The notes under the pieces are model-generated. The model had not been told where the DNA came from. It did not search any database and was given only the letters and a program-made list of their open reading frames with translations. 64,000 nt of DNA from Diospyros lotus (lineage: Eukaryota > Streptophyta > Magnoliopsida > Ericales > Ebenaceae), in NCBI RefSeq assembly GCF_014633365.1, contig NC_068350.1, forward strand, positions 5,658,501 to 5,722,500. The letters are read 5' to 3'. Of this stretch, positions 47,992 through 59,257 are shown one piece after another. Made by a program: the position numbers and the translations under genes. Numbering within the stretch: the first letter of the stretch is position 1; each line of letters opens with the position of its first letter.

Positions 47992-48097
47992 CAAGCACTC
48001 GGCACGGTCTTCCTTTAAAAGCATCGATCGAACTCAAAATTATTTCTCTTCCATATACATAAATAAGTAATACTGCTTAAAGTAGAGAAGCTGTGTA

Positions 48098-48343
48098 ATG
48101 AGCAGAAAGATTAATTTCCTGATCTTGTCTTGGCTGCTACTGCTTGTGACAACAGACTTGGTTTGCAGTGGGAAGATGCCTCCGGTGGTTGATGATCTCA
48201 AACCCAACTCGGGGGTGGCGGCGCCCGGCAACACAGCCGCCGGTGGGCAGCCTGATAGGGACGACAACGGCCACCATGCCATTCCGTTGCCCGATTGGGA
48301 TCGCCAACATCAACCGGCACCAATTTCCAGCGGCCACAGTTGA
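48098..48343 (+). CDS. Small secreted peptide precursor 1 (81 aa), unassigned family
   Basis: The product has a clear N-terminal signal peptide (residues 1 to about 24, hydrophobic core FLILSWLLLLVTTDLV), then a short basic step (GKM). A Gly/Ala/Pro-rich variable middle follows, then a C-terminal segment NGHHAIPLPDWDRQHQP. A paralogue at 50622 keeps the signal peptide and the C-terminal pattern HH-x-IP-xxx-WD-x-Q-x-QP while the middle diverges. This is the layout of plant precursors that release a small signalling peptide from the C-terminus. I do not recognise the family. The leader 'tagagaagctgt' before the ATG is also shared. There is no intron, and the single frame is consistent with a complete gene. 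That it is expressed is inferred from promoter conservation. Confidence 0.72.
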   Translation: MSRKINFLILSWLLLLVTTDLVCSGKMPPVVDDLKPNSGVAAPGNTAAGGQPDRDDNGHHAIPLPDWDRQHQPAPISSGHS

Positions 48344-48419
48344 TCGGCTAGCTACGTACTACCATAGTAGTATTGCAGATTAATTAATTTCCGAGCTCGT
48401 AAATGGACTTTGCATGCAT

Positions 48420-50315
48420 GGCAGAGTTATAGATACAATCATGCATATATATATTTATATATATGTATGTACGTATTAATCTATGGACTGTCACCTGTGT
48501 GTAACTTGTTTGAAGTTTTTTGGGAAGTCTTAGGTTCTATATATATATATATGTAAAGACGTCTAGCAAGCTTGGCCTCTGTGTGCTGATTCAATTCACA
48601 GTTGGAAGTTCTGAAGAAAAACAAGTTATATAATTAAATCTAAATCGAACTTTACTCTTTCTAGGAAAGGAAAGCCAGAAATATTACAGATCTAGCTAAC
48701 CGGGCTTTTAAACTGATATACCCGAAATAATAAAACTGGATTTATCAAAAAAATTATGTTACAAACTCAATAATAGATGGGGTTAAGAAACCGAGTTGCC
48801 CTTCATTATGAACATCTTGATCCCATAGTTGTTAATTAGTCCTTAGATGGCTGATTAACAAGCATAAAAGGCGAATACATAAATACACCTATGTACTTTA
48901 CTAAAAAGAGTATCGTGATATCTTAAACTTTTAAAATATTCTATTAAACACAAATATTTCAAAAAAATAGAACCATTAAATACCTTCACAAAGCAAGTGA
49001 GAATATGCACTAGTGCAAGCACAAAGCATGGCTATTATTGTAGTGAATTTATATATATATATATAATTAATTGATCAAAACAAAAGTGAGCTTAATCGAT
49101 TGAAGCAATAGTAGATTTATAGGATTGATAAGAGCAACGATGAATCTATATATTTGCCTATATATACTGATAATTGATTCATTACAACAACGAATGATTG
49201 TCTGAAACAATGACGATAACCAAACAACGACGGGCTTAATGACTAGCTCGAGCAGTTCGACGACAGACTCGACAAATTCTAATGTTCTGATATAGGAACG
49301 ATGACAAGCTCGATGAATGTGAGAATGATGATGAGGACAACGGAGGGAACGATGAGCAGATATGGCTGGCTAGACAATTTGTAGAGAAAAATAATAGAAA
49401 AAAAAAAAAAAAAAAACTTAAAACCCTCACACATGCATTTTCTTTTCACCATTTTCCTAATTATTGTTTATTGAGATACTTAATAATTTTATTTTCTTAA
49501 AATACAAATATTTAACAAAACATTTTGAAAGTTTAAAGTATTATAGTACTTTTTTAATAAACTGTAAGAGGAAATAAAAAATAGAGATCACGCTACAATT
49601 TATTATTATTATTTTTATATAAAAAATACAATTAAGACGGGTAATGCAGTTGTCATGATTAGGGGAGCACTTGCAAGTTTAGAAAACATTCTTGGATTTG
49701 CAACCACATAGAGAGACCCTTCAATCAAATCAGGCACTTTTTAATAATTAAGAAAAATGGTAGAAAGTTTGATAGACTTACCGACTAGTTTATCAAAAAA
49801 GGGCAAAAAATTGATTTTACCCCATGCCCTATTTTCTCCCTCCCCTTCCCCCCCCCCCCCGCCCCGTTGGTGTGTCTCCCTTGCCATGGCTGCCGCCTCA
49901 CCTCGTCGCCATGTCATGTTGTCGTCGCCTCTCTTTCATGGCCATCTTGTCTCGCTCTCGTTGACAATCGTTGCCCGCTTTACAAATTTATAAAGCGAGC
50001 GGGATAAAATCGTCTTTTTTATCCTTTTATATGAACCGCTCAATAATTAATATCCTAATCTACTCTACGTGTTTCGGTAGATGTTTGATCAGGCTTTAAG
50101 CCAAATCACTTGATTTGGTTAGATACGAAACTCAAATGAAATATCCGACAAAACTTCTCGGGTTGCTCAATTGACAAGTACCAACCACGAAAAGATCCTT
50201 CACCAGCCACAGCCTACAAACATCTCCACTCCCATCTCTCCTCTAAAACTGTTAAAAGAGACAAATTTAACATTTATATAAGTAAAAATCTGGCTCAACA
50301 TCACAAATGTAACTC
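48420..50315. other. Intergenic region between the two peptide genes
   Basis: It holds TA microsatellites (48445-48475, 48535-48555, 49050-49065), an A run (49398-49416) and a C run (49846-49862). There is also a fold-back repeat candidate at 49770-50030. No convincing gene. Confidence 0.6.
49770..50030. repeat. Fold-back element candidate with C-rich core
   Basis: The left edge (aaaaaagggcaaaaaattgattttacccc) is roughly the reverse complement of the right edge (gggataaaatcgtctttttt). The interior is C-rich. A similarly built repeat lies at 52465-52805. No coding function. Confidence 0.45.
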
Positions 50316-50550
50316 ATCACATCTATAAACAACGGCATAGAGGGGGAACTTTTTGCTTTCAAGAATCTTGTGGTGTATCCAAGTGGCATTCTTGTCGTGG
50401 TTAATGTGGCACTTCCTCACTTGGGAATAGAACTCTCTGGATGGGAAAATATCTGCGAAGATGCGCAAAAATATGGAGCACTAGCTTAGTTACGATCCCA
50501 CCGACTTTCCTGGAAAAATCTGCTCGGATTTTTCTACCTTTCCTACCTGC

Positions 50551-50593
50551 TTTCCATCCTCTTTCCCATCAGCCAAACACCAATATATAAATG
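50551..50593 (+). promoter_or_regulatory. Conserved promoter block with TATA box, peptide gene 2
   Basis: The block 'tttccatcctctttcccatcagccaaacaccaatatataaatg' matches 47947-47991. TATATAAAT lies at 50584-50592, about 30 bases before the ATG. This spacing is much shorter than in the first gene, so the transcription start or the used ATG may differ. Confidence 0.72.
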
Positions 50594-50621
50594 TTGAATT
50601 GCTTAGAGAAGCTGTCAAATT

Positions 50622-50864
50622 ATGGCCATGAAGATTAATGTTCTGATCATCTTCTCATTGATGCTACTACTTGTGACAGCAGACTGGGCTAGCAGTAGGA
50701 AGATGCTGGTAGTTCATCAAAACAAACCCAAAATGGGGGCGGCTCAAGAAAGCATGGAAAAGGGGGAGGAGGCGGCCAGCGGCGCAGCCGCAACGGAGCA
50801 GCCTGACACCTACAACCACCACACCATTCCGCGGCAGTCATGGGATGATCAAAACCAGCCCTGA
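50622..50864 (+). CDS. Small secreted peptide precursor 2 (80 aa), paralogue of 48098-48343
   Basis: A signal peptide spans residues 1 to about 25 (core VLIIFSLMLLLVTADWASS), followed by RKM and a Lys/Glu/Ala-rich middle. The conserved C-terminus is YNHHTIPRQSWDDQNQP. The first Met is at 50622; a second Met two codons later would serve equally. Conserved with gene 1 are KIN-LI, LLLVT-D, KM and the C-terminal motif, while most of the middle is not alignable. That pattern suggests selection on secretion and on the C-terminal peptide. The family is not identified. Alternative readings (random ORF) are unlikely because promoter, leader and both protein ends are conserved together. Confidence 0.74.
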   Translation: MAMKINVLIIFSLMLLLVTADWASSRKMLVVHQNKPKMGAAQESMEKGEEAASGAAATEQPDTYNHHTIPRQSWDDQNQP

Positions 50865-51099
50865 CCAACCTCTGACGGCCAAAGATAATGGGCCAAGTTA
50901 ACAATAGGAATTCACGGTCACTATTCAAGTGTATAGAGGTCAGTATGAATAGAAATTAACTTCTCTTAATTGCAAATGGGCCGGCTTGCATGGCAAAAGG
51001 TTTATAGCTGTAGCTTTGGACTCTGTCTTCTATGTAACTTGTCTGAAGTATTCCGCAAGTTCTATGATCGTACAATTTAAGTTGTTCTATATTATGTGG

Positions 51100-52460
51100 T
51101 GCAGAAACATTTTAAAGGAATCGTTTCCTCGTTTTCAAAACGTTTTATATTCTTATTTCAAACTTTATTTATGTTTATTTTTTAAAAAAATATTCATTTC
51201 CACGTTTTCGCTTCTTATTAAAAACGTTTCTCATTTTCATTTATGTGCAACATAAATTCTATATATATACTATACATTCACAAGATGGGTTTTACAAAAT
51301 TCGGTAATATGTTAAAAGATTCAAAAGCGAAACAGAGGAAAGTACAAAACCAAATGGCTCTTGCTAAGGGACGGTTTTGGAGTAAATGTATGGCATTTTC
51401 TGGCAGATACCTCTGCTCCAGTGCCGGTGCCAAAATCATACATGCTGGGCATAAGATTCCCAAGATTAGAAGGTCTTAATTTAAAAAATTTATAATATAT
51501 ATATTTTTATAATAAATATTTTATTAAAAAAATTAAATACAAAATATAATAAACTCTTATATCTTCCCTTCTCCATTTTTTATTTTTTTATCGCGGTTCC
51601 CAAATCCCAATTCTCATAATCTCATAAAACCTACTTTCACTTCCTAATTTTTCTCTCCCCTCTCTCTTTCTCATACACGTGCTTCAACAATCGCTGCATA
51701 TAGCACACTTAGTGCTTGCTTCAGCCTTAAGGCTTCACTTCAGCATCTGTGATATGTGTTATTATATTGTGACTGATGGACTAGCTCTCCTTGCCCCTAG
51801 TAGTGAAGTAGCCTCTCCTGTTAGTGAGCCCGCAATCGTAGACGCATTCCCAGGTCTCGACTGAGGCATCAGATAGCGGCGCCACTGCTTTAAAGGTCAC
51901 ATTTGTCGCTAGTGTTGTTGCTGCTTCAACAAGTTTCTTCTTCAACTTTAACTTCTTGGTTTGTTGTTTTTGAGGCTTTTTAGATGTTCTTGTGTGGGTG
52001 TTTTTTTTGTTTTGATTTGTTGTGAACTTGTGATTTGTTGTCTTTCATTTTGATTATTTGATTTACTGATTCTAGTATATTAATGTATGCTTATGCTTTG
52101 ATTGTGAAAATTAATTTGAGAAATAAAGAAAATATTTGTGTAAAAAGGTATATTATTTATTTTTTATAAAAAAATTAATGCTTTTGAGAAAATCTCGATA
52201 ATTTTTTTCACCTAAAACCCCCAAATTCGTGGCGTTGGCTTTGCTCTGTCACAGAGTTGGGATCACATTTTTTATCCATTTTGACATTAATTGACCAACA
52301 CAATATATTTGGGGTAAGTATATAATTAAAATTTGTTCAATTGACGCAAATATGAATATATTCAAGTACCAGTAGTACAAGACACTTAGTCTAGACATAA
52401 CACACATATTATTTCATGTATATTGTTATTTTGTCCAAGAGTCTCACAGAATGACTTAAC
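51100..52460. other. AT-rich intergenic region
   Basis: It contains the dispersed repeat 51110-51240 (compare 46875-47060). There is an open frame at 51285-51479 without known domains, and pyrimidine-rich DNA at 51560-51670. No supported gene. Confidence 0.55.
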
Positions 52461-52464
52461 GAGA

Positions 52465-52805
52465 GGGGCTAAAAAAATAAAAATACCTCTCACTTAGATG
52501 CAAATTTACCCCATTCTCTACCGAAACCTCCTCTTTCCCATTTCCATGGCCACGACCTCCAGCAAACTCTAATGCTTGTCATTGTCTCACTGCATTTCTT
52601 GCGCCTCCTCACCTTGCCTCGCACTGACTATCTCTGCATCATCCCCATCCGTGCAGCGACGATCAGAGTGAGGTGAGGCGACTACAGGAGTTGGAACTTG
52701 TTTGGAGGTGGCTGCCATGGGAAGGGAATAAAGGAGAATGGATGTTGCCGCAAATAAGGAGATAAATTTGTATTTGGGTGATAGATATTTTTGTCTTTTT
52801 TAAGG
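52465..52805. mobile_element. MITE or fold-back candidate with GC-rich core
   Basis: The left arm 'aaaaaaataaaaatacctctcacttagatgcaaattta' pairs with the right arm 'ataaatttgtatttgggtgatagatatttttgtctttttt', about 36 bases with mismatches. The core includes GC-rich, non-coding sequence. Target duplication not identified. Confidence 0.5.
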
Positions 52806-52859
52806 CTTCCAGACAAAGTAGCAAAACTCTTACTTCATACATATTTATTATTTATTATA

Positions 52860-55640
52860 ATGTGAGTGCATTAGCCTCATGGTACACCCATGCAACTAAC
52901 CTAATCTAAAACTAATTATCTAATTCTCATTAGGCCCACACTGACTCATTCTTGTTGTGTTGGTGGTAGCTAGGATGTAACTTAACTAAATTAAAAATCA
53001 CTATTAGACAACAATATTATCCTTAATAGCCTCGAATTTTAGTTGAAAACTTGAGATAATTTTTTTTCTAGAAAAATATGTTTTTCATTCAAAGTTGAAT
53101 GAGTATGGCCCAATGAATATTTGTTTCTAGATGAAAATAAAAGACTAAATATATTTAAATATTATAAAAATACAAATATAAGTACGGAAGAAATGCCTGT
53201 AGTCCATATTAATTCTGTAATCATTCTAATGCACACAAATCACGATGGTAACAGGTTAACAAATGGATCTTATTTACTGATTTAAAATTAAAATTGTTAT
53301 AAGAAATTTATGTTTTGAGTTATAGAGATAAATTTATTTGAATATTTATTAAAATAAGTCTTATTTACTCATTTAAAATTTAAATAAAATTTATATTTAA
53401 AAGATATATTATAAATTATATTTTAAAAATTTACTAAATAAATATAAACAAATAAATAAATTAAAACACCACTTGCGATACTAAATTTTATAAAAAAAAG
53501 TAAAATTCTTTTCTAAATCCATGAATAGCTTATATAATATTATTTAGTGTTACTATAACTTCAGTAGAAAAAAAATTTAAAATTAAAATTAATAAAATCT
53601 TATTTATATTTAATTATATCACAAGAAAAATTAAGTAATTATGCTATGTTATCCATTAAAAAAGATTTTAATTTTTAAACTAGAATATAAAAATTTAATT
53701 AATGATTTTATATCTCAAAAAGTTAAAAAAATAAATTTTCAATAATTTTTATTATTTTTTAAAATGTCACTAAACTAATTATTGTCTAGAACCGCACCAA
53801 CCCTTCAGCCCACTGTGCTTTCACATCCCACCTTTTGGCTAGCTCTTTCATGGTGGGAGTATGTATATATATATATATATATATCACCCACGAGGCTACA
53901 CTAATCAATCTTTATGGTGAGTTATCGGGTCATAAAGTGGGCTTCAATTCGAAATTTATTTATGACATCTTTATCCTTCTCTATGATGTAATCCAATTAG
54001 TTTGAGGCAACTACTTGTGTTATCAAAAGAATTTAATTTTTTAGGGGAAGGCCTGGGGTGAACCCAATTTCGAGAAATATCTCATTTTATAATATGAGTT
54101 AATTTCATCTCAATTTTTAATAAAAGACAATATATAAATTTTCGTAATATCTCCTACCTTAATTTATCATGCAGACAATTACAAATTATCTCATTTAAGA
54201 CAAGTAATGATAGCCCATTTAGTGTAGAAATCAAATTTCTAACACAAAAGTTTAAATTAAAGATAATCAATATTCCATGGAGCAAAATGGCAGGTGGGCT
54301 GGGAGTAGCTTGTTTCTCTTTTTAGTTTGTCTTTCTGCTTCTCTATTTGGCTGGTTCTAAGTTCTAACCTTGTCAAATACAAGAAGAAGAAGAAGAAGAA
54401 GAAGAAGGAGAAGGTCTTTTGAACAGTGATTGCTTGCTTACTGAATCTGTGTGCTGGTTAAGCCTTGCCAATGTCAGAAAGGTCATCCGCTACCTACTTC
54501 GCCCTTTTCCCACTTTGACAACTACAATTATAAAAGAGAGAAAACCAACAACAACAACAATAATGATAATAAAAAGGCTTCCTGTGGCCCCAAATTGCCC
54601 GGGAAATACTGTGTCAATTGGATTATAATTGGTCCACTCCACTGATGCTAATTAATTATTAATTCTGTTATGGCAGATCTGTAGATTCTGGCAACCACTA
54701 TATCCCATCTGAACCCGGTCCTGTGGGTTTAAGACATTCGTTTATATATTGTTAGATTAATACACATCAAATTAGTGAGCTCGGCAGGAAAGTCACTTGA
54801 TGCGTCCCATTTAAGTGCAAATTAAAACACATATCAATTTTTGACATTGGGAGAGGATTAGTGATCAGTAATAATAATAAATATACACTCATTAGAACTT
54901 AGAAAAATAATAAAAATTCACCAAATTGGACCAATGTCAAATTCGGCAGGAAAGTCACTTGGCCAATTTCAGAACTACCGATTTAAATCACATTTGTATT
55001 CAAATTGTTATGAAAAGAAAAAAATTCATTTGCTAACAAAAGAGAGAATAATTTTAAAAATATAATCATTCTAATATGTTGCATTCACAATTCTGAGTCC
55101 ACTTAGCAACAAAAACAAACATATTACACAAGACAAGCACTCCAGAAGATTGTGGGAGATATGTTGCTTTCTGCAGATTTTGGAGGGAGAGGGGGAGACT
55201 TTAGACGGGGCCAAATTAGTTAATTTATCCTTACCTGTAACCCAATCCGTAAAGGCCCATCTATACTGTGCCCGGAGAGTCATGGTTAATTTGGGCTCAC
55301 TTCTAATCTAACTGATTTGTTGAACCATTGGGTATCAAATCAAATTGGAATCCTCTTCCATTCCATGTTGTTTTTATTTTATTTTATTTTTTTTGTGTCA
55401 ATAACTAACTGATTTGTTTGTATGACGCCAAGATTTGATAATTGTAAAAATTAGGATTAAATTGCAATGATAGTAATGAAGATTACTAAATCAAGTTGCA
55501 GAGTCAAGGAGTACTAAAATCCGAAGAAAATGTATCTTTTATTTCGTTTTTTAAGTTGGGACAGCGAGACAAGCAGAAGAAGAGGGGCTCAATGAAACAT
55601 AAATTTTGATTTCATAATACAATACAATTTTTAATTTTGA
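52860..55640. other. AT-rich intergenic region with microsatellites
   Basis: No convincing gene is seen. TA repeats occur at 53863-53884, a GAA repeat at 54384-54411 and CAA/AAT-rich DNA at 54546-54570. Two 'ggcaggaaagtcacttg' copies lie near 54784 and 54946. Confidence 0.5.
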
Positions 55641-55839
55641 TTTCATAAATTTTGTTTTCAATGGCCGTTGAGGGTCTACATCGTACACAGACACACCACA
55701 GAAGTATGTTCGTTCGAAAAGATCACGAAGGAAGGAGTCACCAAAGTCAACTTTGCACTCGGAATTGCCTTTCTGGCCCTCCAGAATTTTCCATTTTCCA
55801 AAGGAAGGAGTCACCAAAGTCAAGTTTGCTCTCAAAATC

Positions 55840-56275
55840 ATTATTTTAAAAACAGGATCGGACCGGCCAGTTGGACCAGTTTAATCGAGAATCGGTGATC
55901 TATTCGGTCCGATTTAACATAAAAAGTCAAATCTCCTTTAACCCAGTCAAAATCCGATCGGACCAGTGAATTGGGAATCGGGTTGACCCTGATTTTTTTC
56001 ACCCTCACACTTATTTTTAAATTTTTAATTCTTAATTAATTTTTTAATAACATATATAACAATTATATATAAAATATTAGTTAATAATAGTATTTCTCAT
56101 AATAATATATAAAATATTAATATTTCAAATATATATTTAATATATATATTATTTAATTATAAAATATGTATATGACATCATCCAGTCGAACCATTTCAAT
56201 CTAATCGGTCGGACTAACTAATCCATAATTCAATTAATAGGTTGATTCACTCTTCGATCCAATTTTTAAAACATT
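55840..56275. mobile_element. MITE candidate with about 24-bp imperfect terminal inverted repeats
   Basis: The left end 'ttttaaaaacaggatcggaccgg' resembles the reverse complement of the right end 'cactcttcgatccaatttttaaaaca'. The interior holds internal pairs such as 'ggtccgattt' and 'aatctaatcggtcggac'. No coding region. Confidence 0.5.
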
Positions 56276-56581
56276 GCTCAAAATACAATTCCCAAGGTTT
56301 GACTATCTTACAGGGGGGGGGGGGGGCCTCCGCCGCCCCTCTCACTCTCTGCTCAGGGAACCAAAACAACAATATATAGATATATATATATATATATAGA
56401 CACACACACGCACGTGTGAGAGCATAATCCCATAATTTATAATTACAAAATACCATCGGAACATCACAAAAAAATATATTATGAATTTTATATAATAATA
56501 ATTTTTTATTTATATTAATTTTATTTTTAAATACAATCATGAAAGCCATCATAAAAAAATTTACTTAAAATCCCTAAAATC

Positions 56582-57174
56582 TTAGGGCTGACCGTAATCT
56601 GGCCCTGGTTGGGTGTATACGTAATCCAAGTGAGCCTCTGCAACCATTCTCCTCATGCAATCTTCATCTTTTTCATTGCATTCCTCCCGTCCCATTTGCT
56701 GTTTCAAGATCAATTACCCAAAATGAAAGAGAAACCACCAGAGCCCTTTAATTAATTACTTATTGAGGATAAGTAATTAATTAATTAAAGAGGAAAATAT
56801 TTAAAGGTGGAGGATTCTCTTACAGTAAACGAGTCATCTTCTTGTGTATTGATGGATGAATCTGCATGAGTGATCCCAATCCCATTAATCTTCACCTGCT
56901 TCCCCACTGAAAATAGCATATGAGAGCTTACTCTCATCATCTCAGTTAAGATCTTCACAATGAACACTCAGAAGGAGGAGGACAAGCCTCGGTAATAAGA
57001 ATAAAGAAAATTATATACAAATACGACCTTATTGTACTAATTAATAGACGGAGAAGTAGAAAGGAAGGAATTTGGCATACCTTGATGGGGTGGCAAGAGG
57101 CGAGCAGATGCTACTGAGTGGAGGGAAAAGAGGAGTAAAACAGTAAGAATCGCTTGATGAGATATTTGCTTCAT
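56582..57174 (-). CDS. PSK: Phytosulfokine precursor, three exons, 97 aa
   Basis: Exons on the minus strand are 57081-57174, 56824-56906 and 56582-56698. The introns (57080-56907 and 56823-56699) both begin GT and end AG, and the frame is continuous. The product has a signal peptide (residues 1 to about 24: [20 protein letters not shown]), a variable middle, and a conserved C-terminus: paired Cys in [14 protein letters not shown], then AHLDYVYTQ and a short tail PGPDYGQP. The C-x(6)-C-x-RR spacing and the LDY-x-YTQ motif are the phytosulfokine signature. Tyr residues after Asp are sulfated by TPST and the peptide is released by subtilases; it signals through LRR receptor kinases. The pentapeptide is YVYTQ rather than YIYTQ. 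A GA-rich 5' leader (57181-57208) and a TATA-like box near 57253-57262 precede the ATG. Confidence 0.92.
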
Positions 57175-57178
57175 GGCC

Positions 57179-57180
<2 letters not shown>

Positions 57181-57208
<28 letters not shown>
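57181..57208 (-). promoter_or_regulatory. GA/CT microsatellite in the leader of the phytosulfokine gene
   Basis: A run of (ag)14 lies 7 bases upstream of the ATG at 57174, reading CT-rich on the coding strand. CT-rich leaders are common in plant genes. Any regulatory effect is inferred. Confidence 0.55.
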
Positions 57209-57211
<3 letters not shown>

Positions 57212-57529
57212 GGATGGAAGATCTCAGGAAGCTAGGAGGCTTAGGGGCCTGATTCTATAAATAAGAGTCGTCAAAGCTTCAGAACACTCCGGGTGGGTCC
57301 TACGTACCAACTGTTGGATTTTGGATTTTGGATTTTCTCCACAATCCCACGTTGGATGGGCAGTGGATTTTGCATACCTTGATGGGCGCTGCAATCAATT
57401 TACGGATACCAATGACAAACTCTTCACTACACTGGTGAGTCTGGTCCCCATTTGTAGCCATTAATATAGCTTTAAATAATGTAAAGTTAGGGAAAGAGCC
57501 ATTGGTGAGTCCCACTTCAAACATGTGCT

Positions 57530-58500
57530 CAATTATTTTTGTTTATCCGAAGTCTATGTTCTCCGTAATGTAATGCTTTATTTTAACACTATATACCTTT
57601 GCTAAATTTGTATATAAAAAAGTTAGTATTCAGATAATGTTATACTTCAATTTAATAGTATTTGATATGTCAATCAAGATAACTGTATTTTTGTTCATGT
57701 AATTATTCGTCCTTATGAGAAAGCAAAGTGTTTTGTATGTCAGCTAACATTTTGATTTTTACTTGCATTTCCATGTTTGTGAAAACTCCTGTCTTATCTA
57801 TTATATGCTAAAGAATATACATACTTTTTTATAATTCAAGTTCCGAGCTTCGTCCAACTAATCTTGAGAATGGGTGGCCTTTTTCTTGATTCACTTGTCG
57901 AATAAATTCAGATACGATCATAATTTATACACACACAAATCAAGACATTCAATTCACATACCTACATGAGGCAAATGCCACCATTAAGATTTAATCCTTA
58001 ATATTCTCTGTAAAATTTCACATACTTTATCGTTGACTTATACCTGTAAAGACTGCTAAAGAACATTCTTAAATCAATAAAGTGATCGGTTGTGAAATAA
58101 CAATAATATTTTTCAAGGATTCGTATTAAACCTAGAAGTTTTATGTTGTTTTCTTTGTATATATTAACTTAAAAATAAAAAATTATTAGTAATATATTAT
58201 AGTTACAACCTTATAATAATATTTTATCTAAATATTAAACAAAGGTAACGGCTCCCCATTTTCAGTAGGCTAGCCTGGTCGCTGGTCTTGGAGCATGCAA
58301 TTCTGAAGGATCGTGGTTCGTGTCATAAAATAGTCTGCTTTGTTAAGTTTAAGGTATTAAGATATTAAAAAGGGCCTTAAAAAAAAGTACAGTAAATTCT
58401 ACTAGAACCAATAGCTTAAGGTCAGTAATCAGCGGTGGATTTAAGCCAATTTACAAATATAAATTGGGGTAATAAAGTAAATAATATAAAATAATCAAAG
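57530..58500. other. Intergenic AT-rich region
   Basis: No gene seen. At about 58270-58330 a tRNA-like phrase ('ggctagcctggtcgctggtcttggagcatgcaa...gtggttcgtgtca') is too degraded to call a tRNA gene. Confidence 0.45.
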
Positions 58501-58504
58501 ACAA

Positions 58505-58690
58505 AATTCTCTGTGAGATGACGGTGCTTATGCGACTCATGGTGCTCGTGTTATTAATTATATAAGAGAAAATAAATTACAGATTAGGTCTTTGGTCTTT
58601 ATACATGGTGAGGATCGAACTCATAACCCATTAAATTAACATTGATATATTATTTATCTGACTAATTGATTTATATTTTGAGAATAATAA
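58505..58690 (-). mobile_element. tRNA-derived SINE-like repeat, copy 1
   Basis: On the minus strand 'gggttatgagttcgatcctcacc' matches a Pol III B box. Downstream 'aaagacctaatctgtaatttattttctc' matches the second copy at 60850-61010. Ends and target duplications are not resolved. Confidence 0.5.
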
Positions 58691-59257
58691 AATTTTATCT
58701 TAATTAATAATAATGTGGAAGCAGTATATATATAGAAAGTGAGAAAACATTTGATGGAAAAAGGGGGCAAAAACAGTATGAGCCCCTACTTTGAGTTTAC
58801 TTTTCTCTTGTCGTTTTCACTTTTACCTCAAGGGGAGAGTGAAATGAGGCCAGGATCATGGAACTATGATTGTATATTATGGCAGAAACGACGCTAAACA
58901 GACTCTTGTTTAGTTAGTTGGACTTTGGCGAGGGACTGAGTGAGAAACAGTTCTCATTCCTCCGTCCTCTCCACTTACTTAGTTACTTACTTACTACTCC
59001 TACTACTCCTACTAGTCCTACTGCAACTTATTTTCACATTCTCAATTAGTCATCCTCATTCTGCACCACCAAGTACATTATCATACGAAAAAACAAGCTC
59101 TCTCTCTCTCTTTCTCTCCCACAATGCAGCAGCAAAGGAGCTGCATTTTCTTCATCTTCCTTGTCATCTCTTCCTCTCCCCCTTCCATGGCAATGCTCAA
59201 CCTCACTCTCCCTGGCCAGCATCCCCACCCTGAAGCCGTCGTCCAAGATGTCCACAG

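Noticed and set aside
51243..51479. 78-codon plus-strand ORF
   Set aside because: No domain, no paralogue and no promoter evidence; it starts inside a TA-rich tract.
54419..54645. Two overlapping ORFs of 64-69 codons
   Set aside because: They cross a CAA/AAT microsatellite and show no conserved protein feature.
57300..57524. 74-codon minus-strand ORF upstream of the phytosulfokine gene
   Set aside because: It contains simple 'ggattttggattttggatttt' repeats, has no domain, and is most likely promoter sequence.
58270..58330. tRNA gene
   Set aside because: Some A-box and B-box similarity, but no acceptor stem or anticodon arm can be paired.
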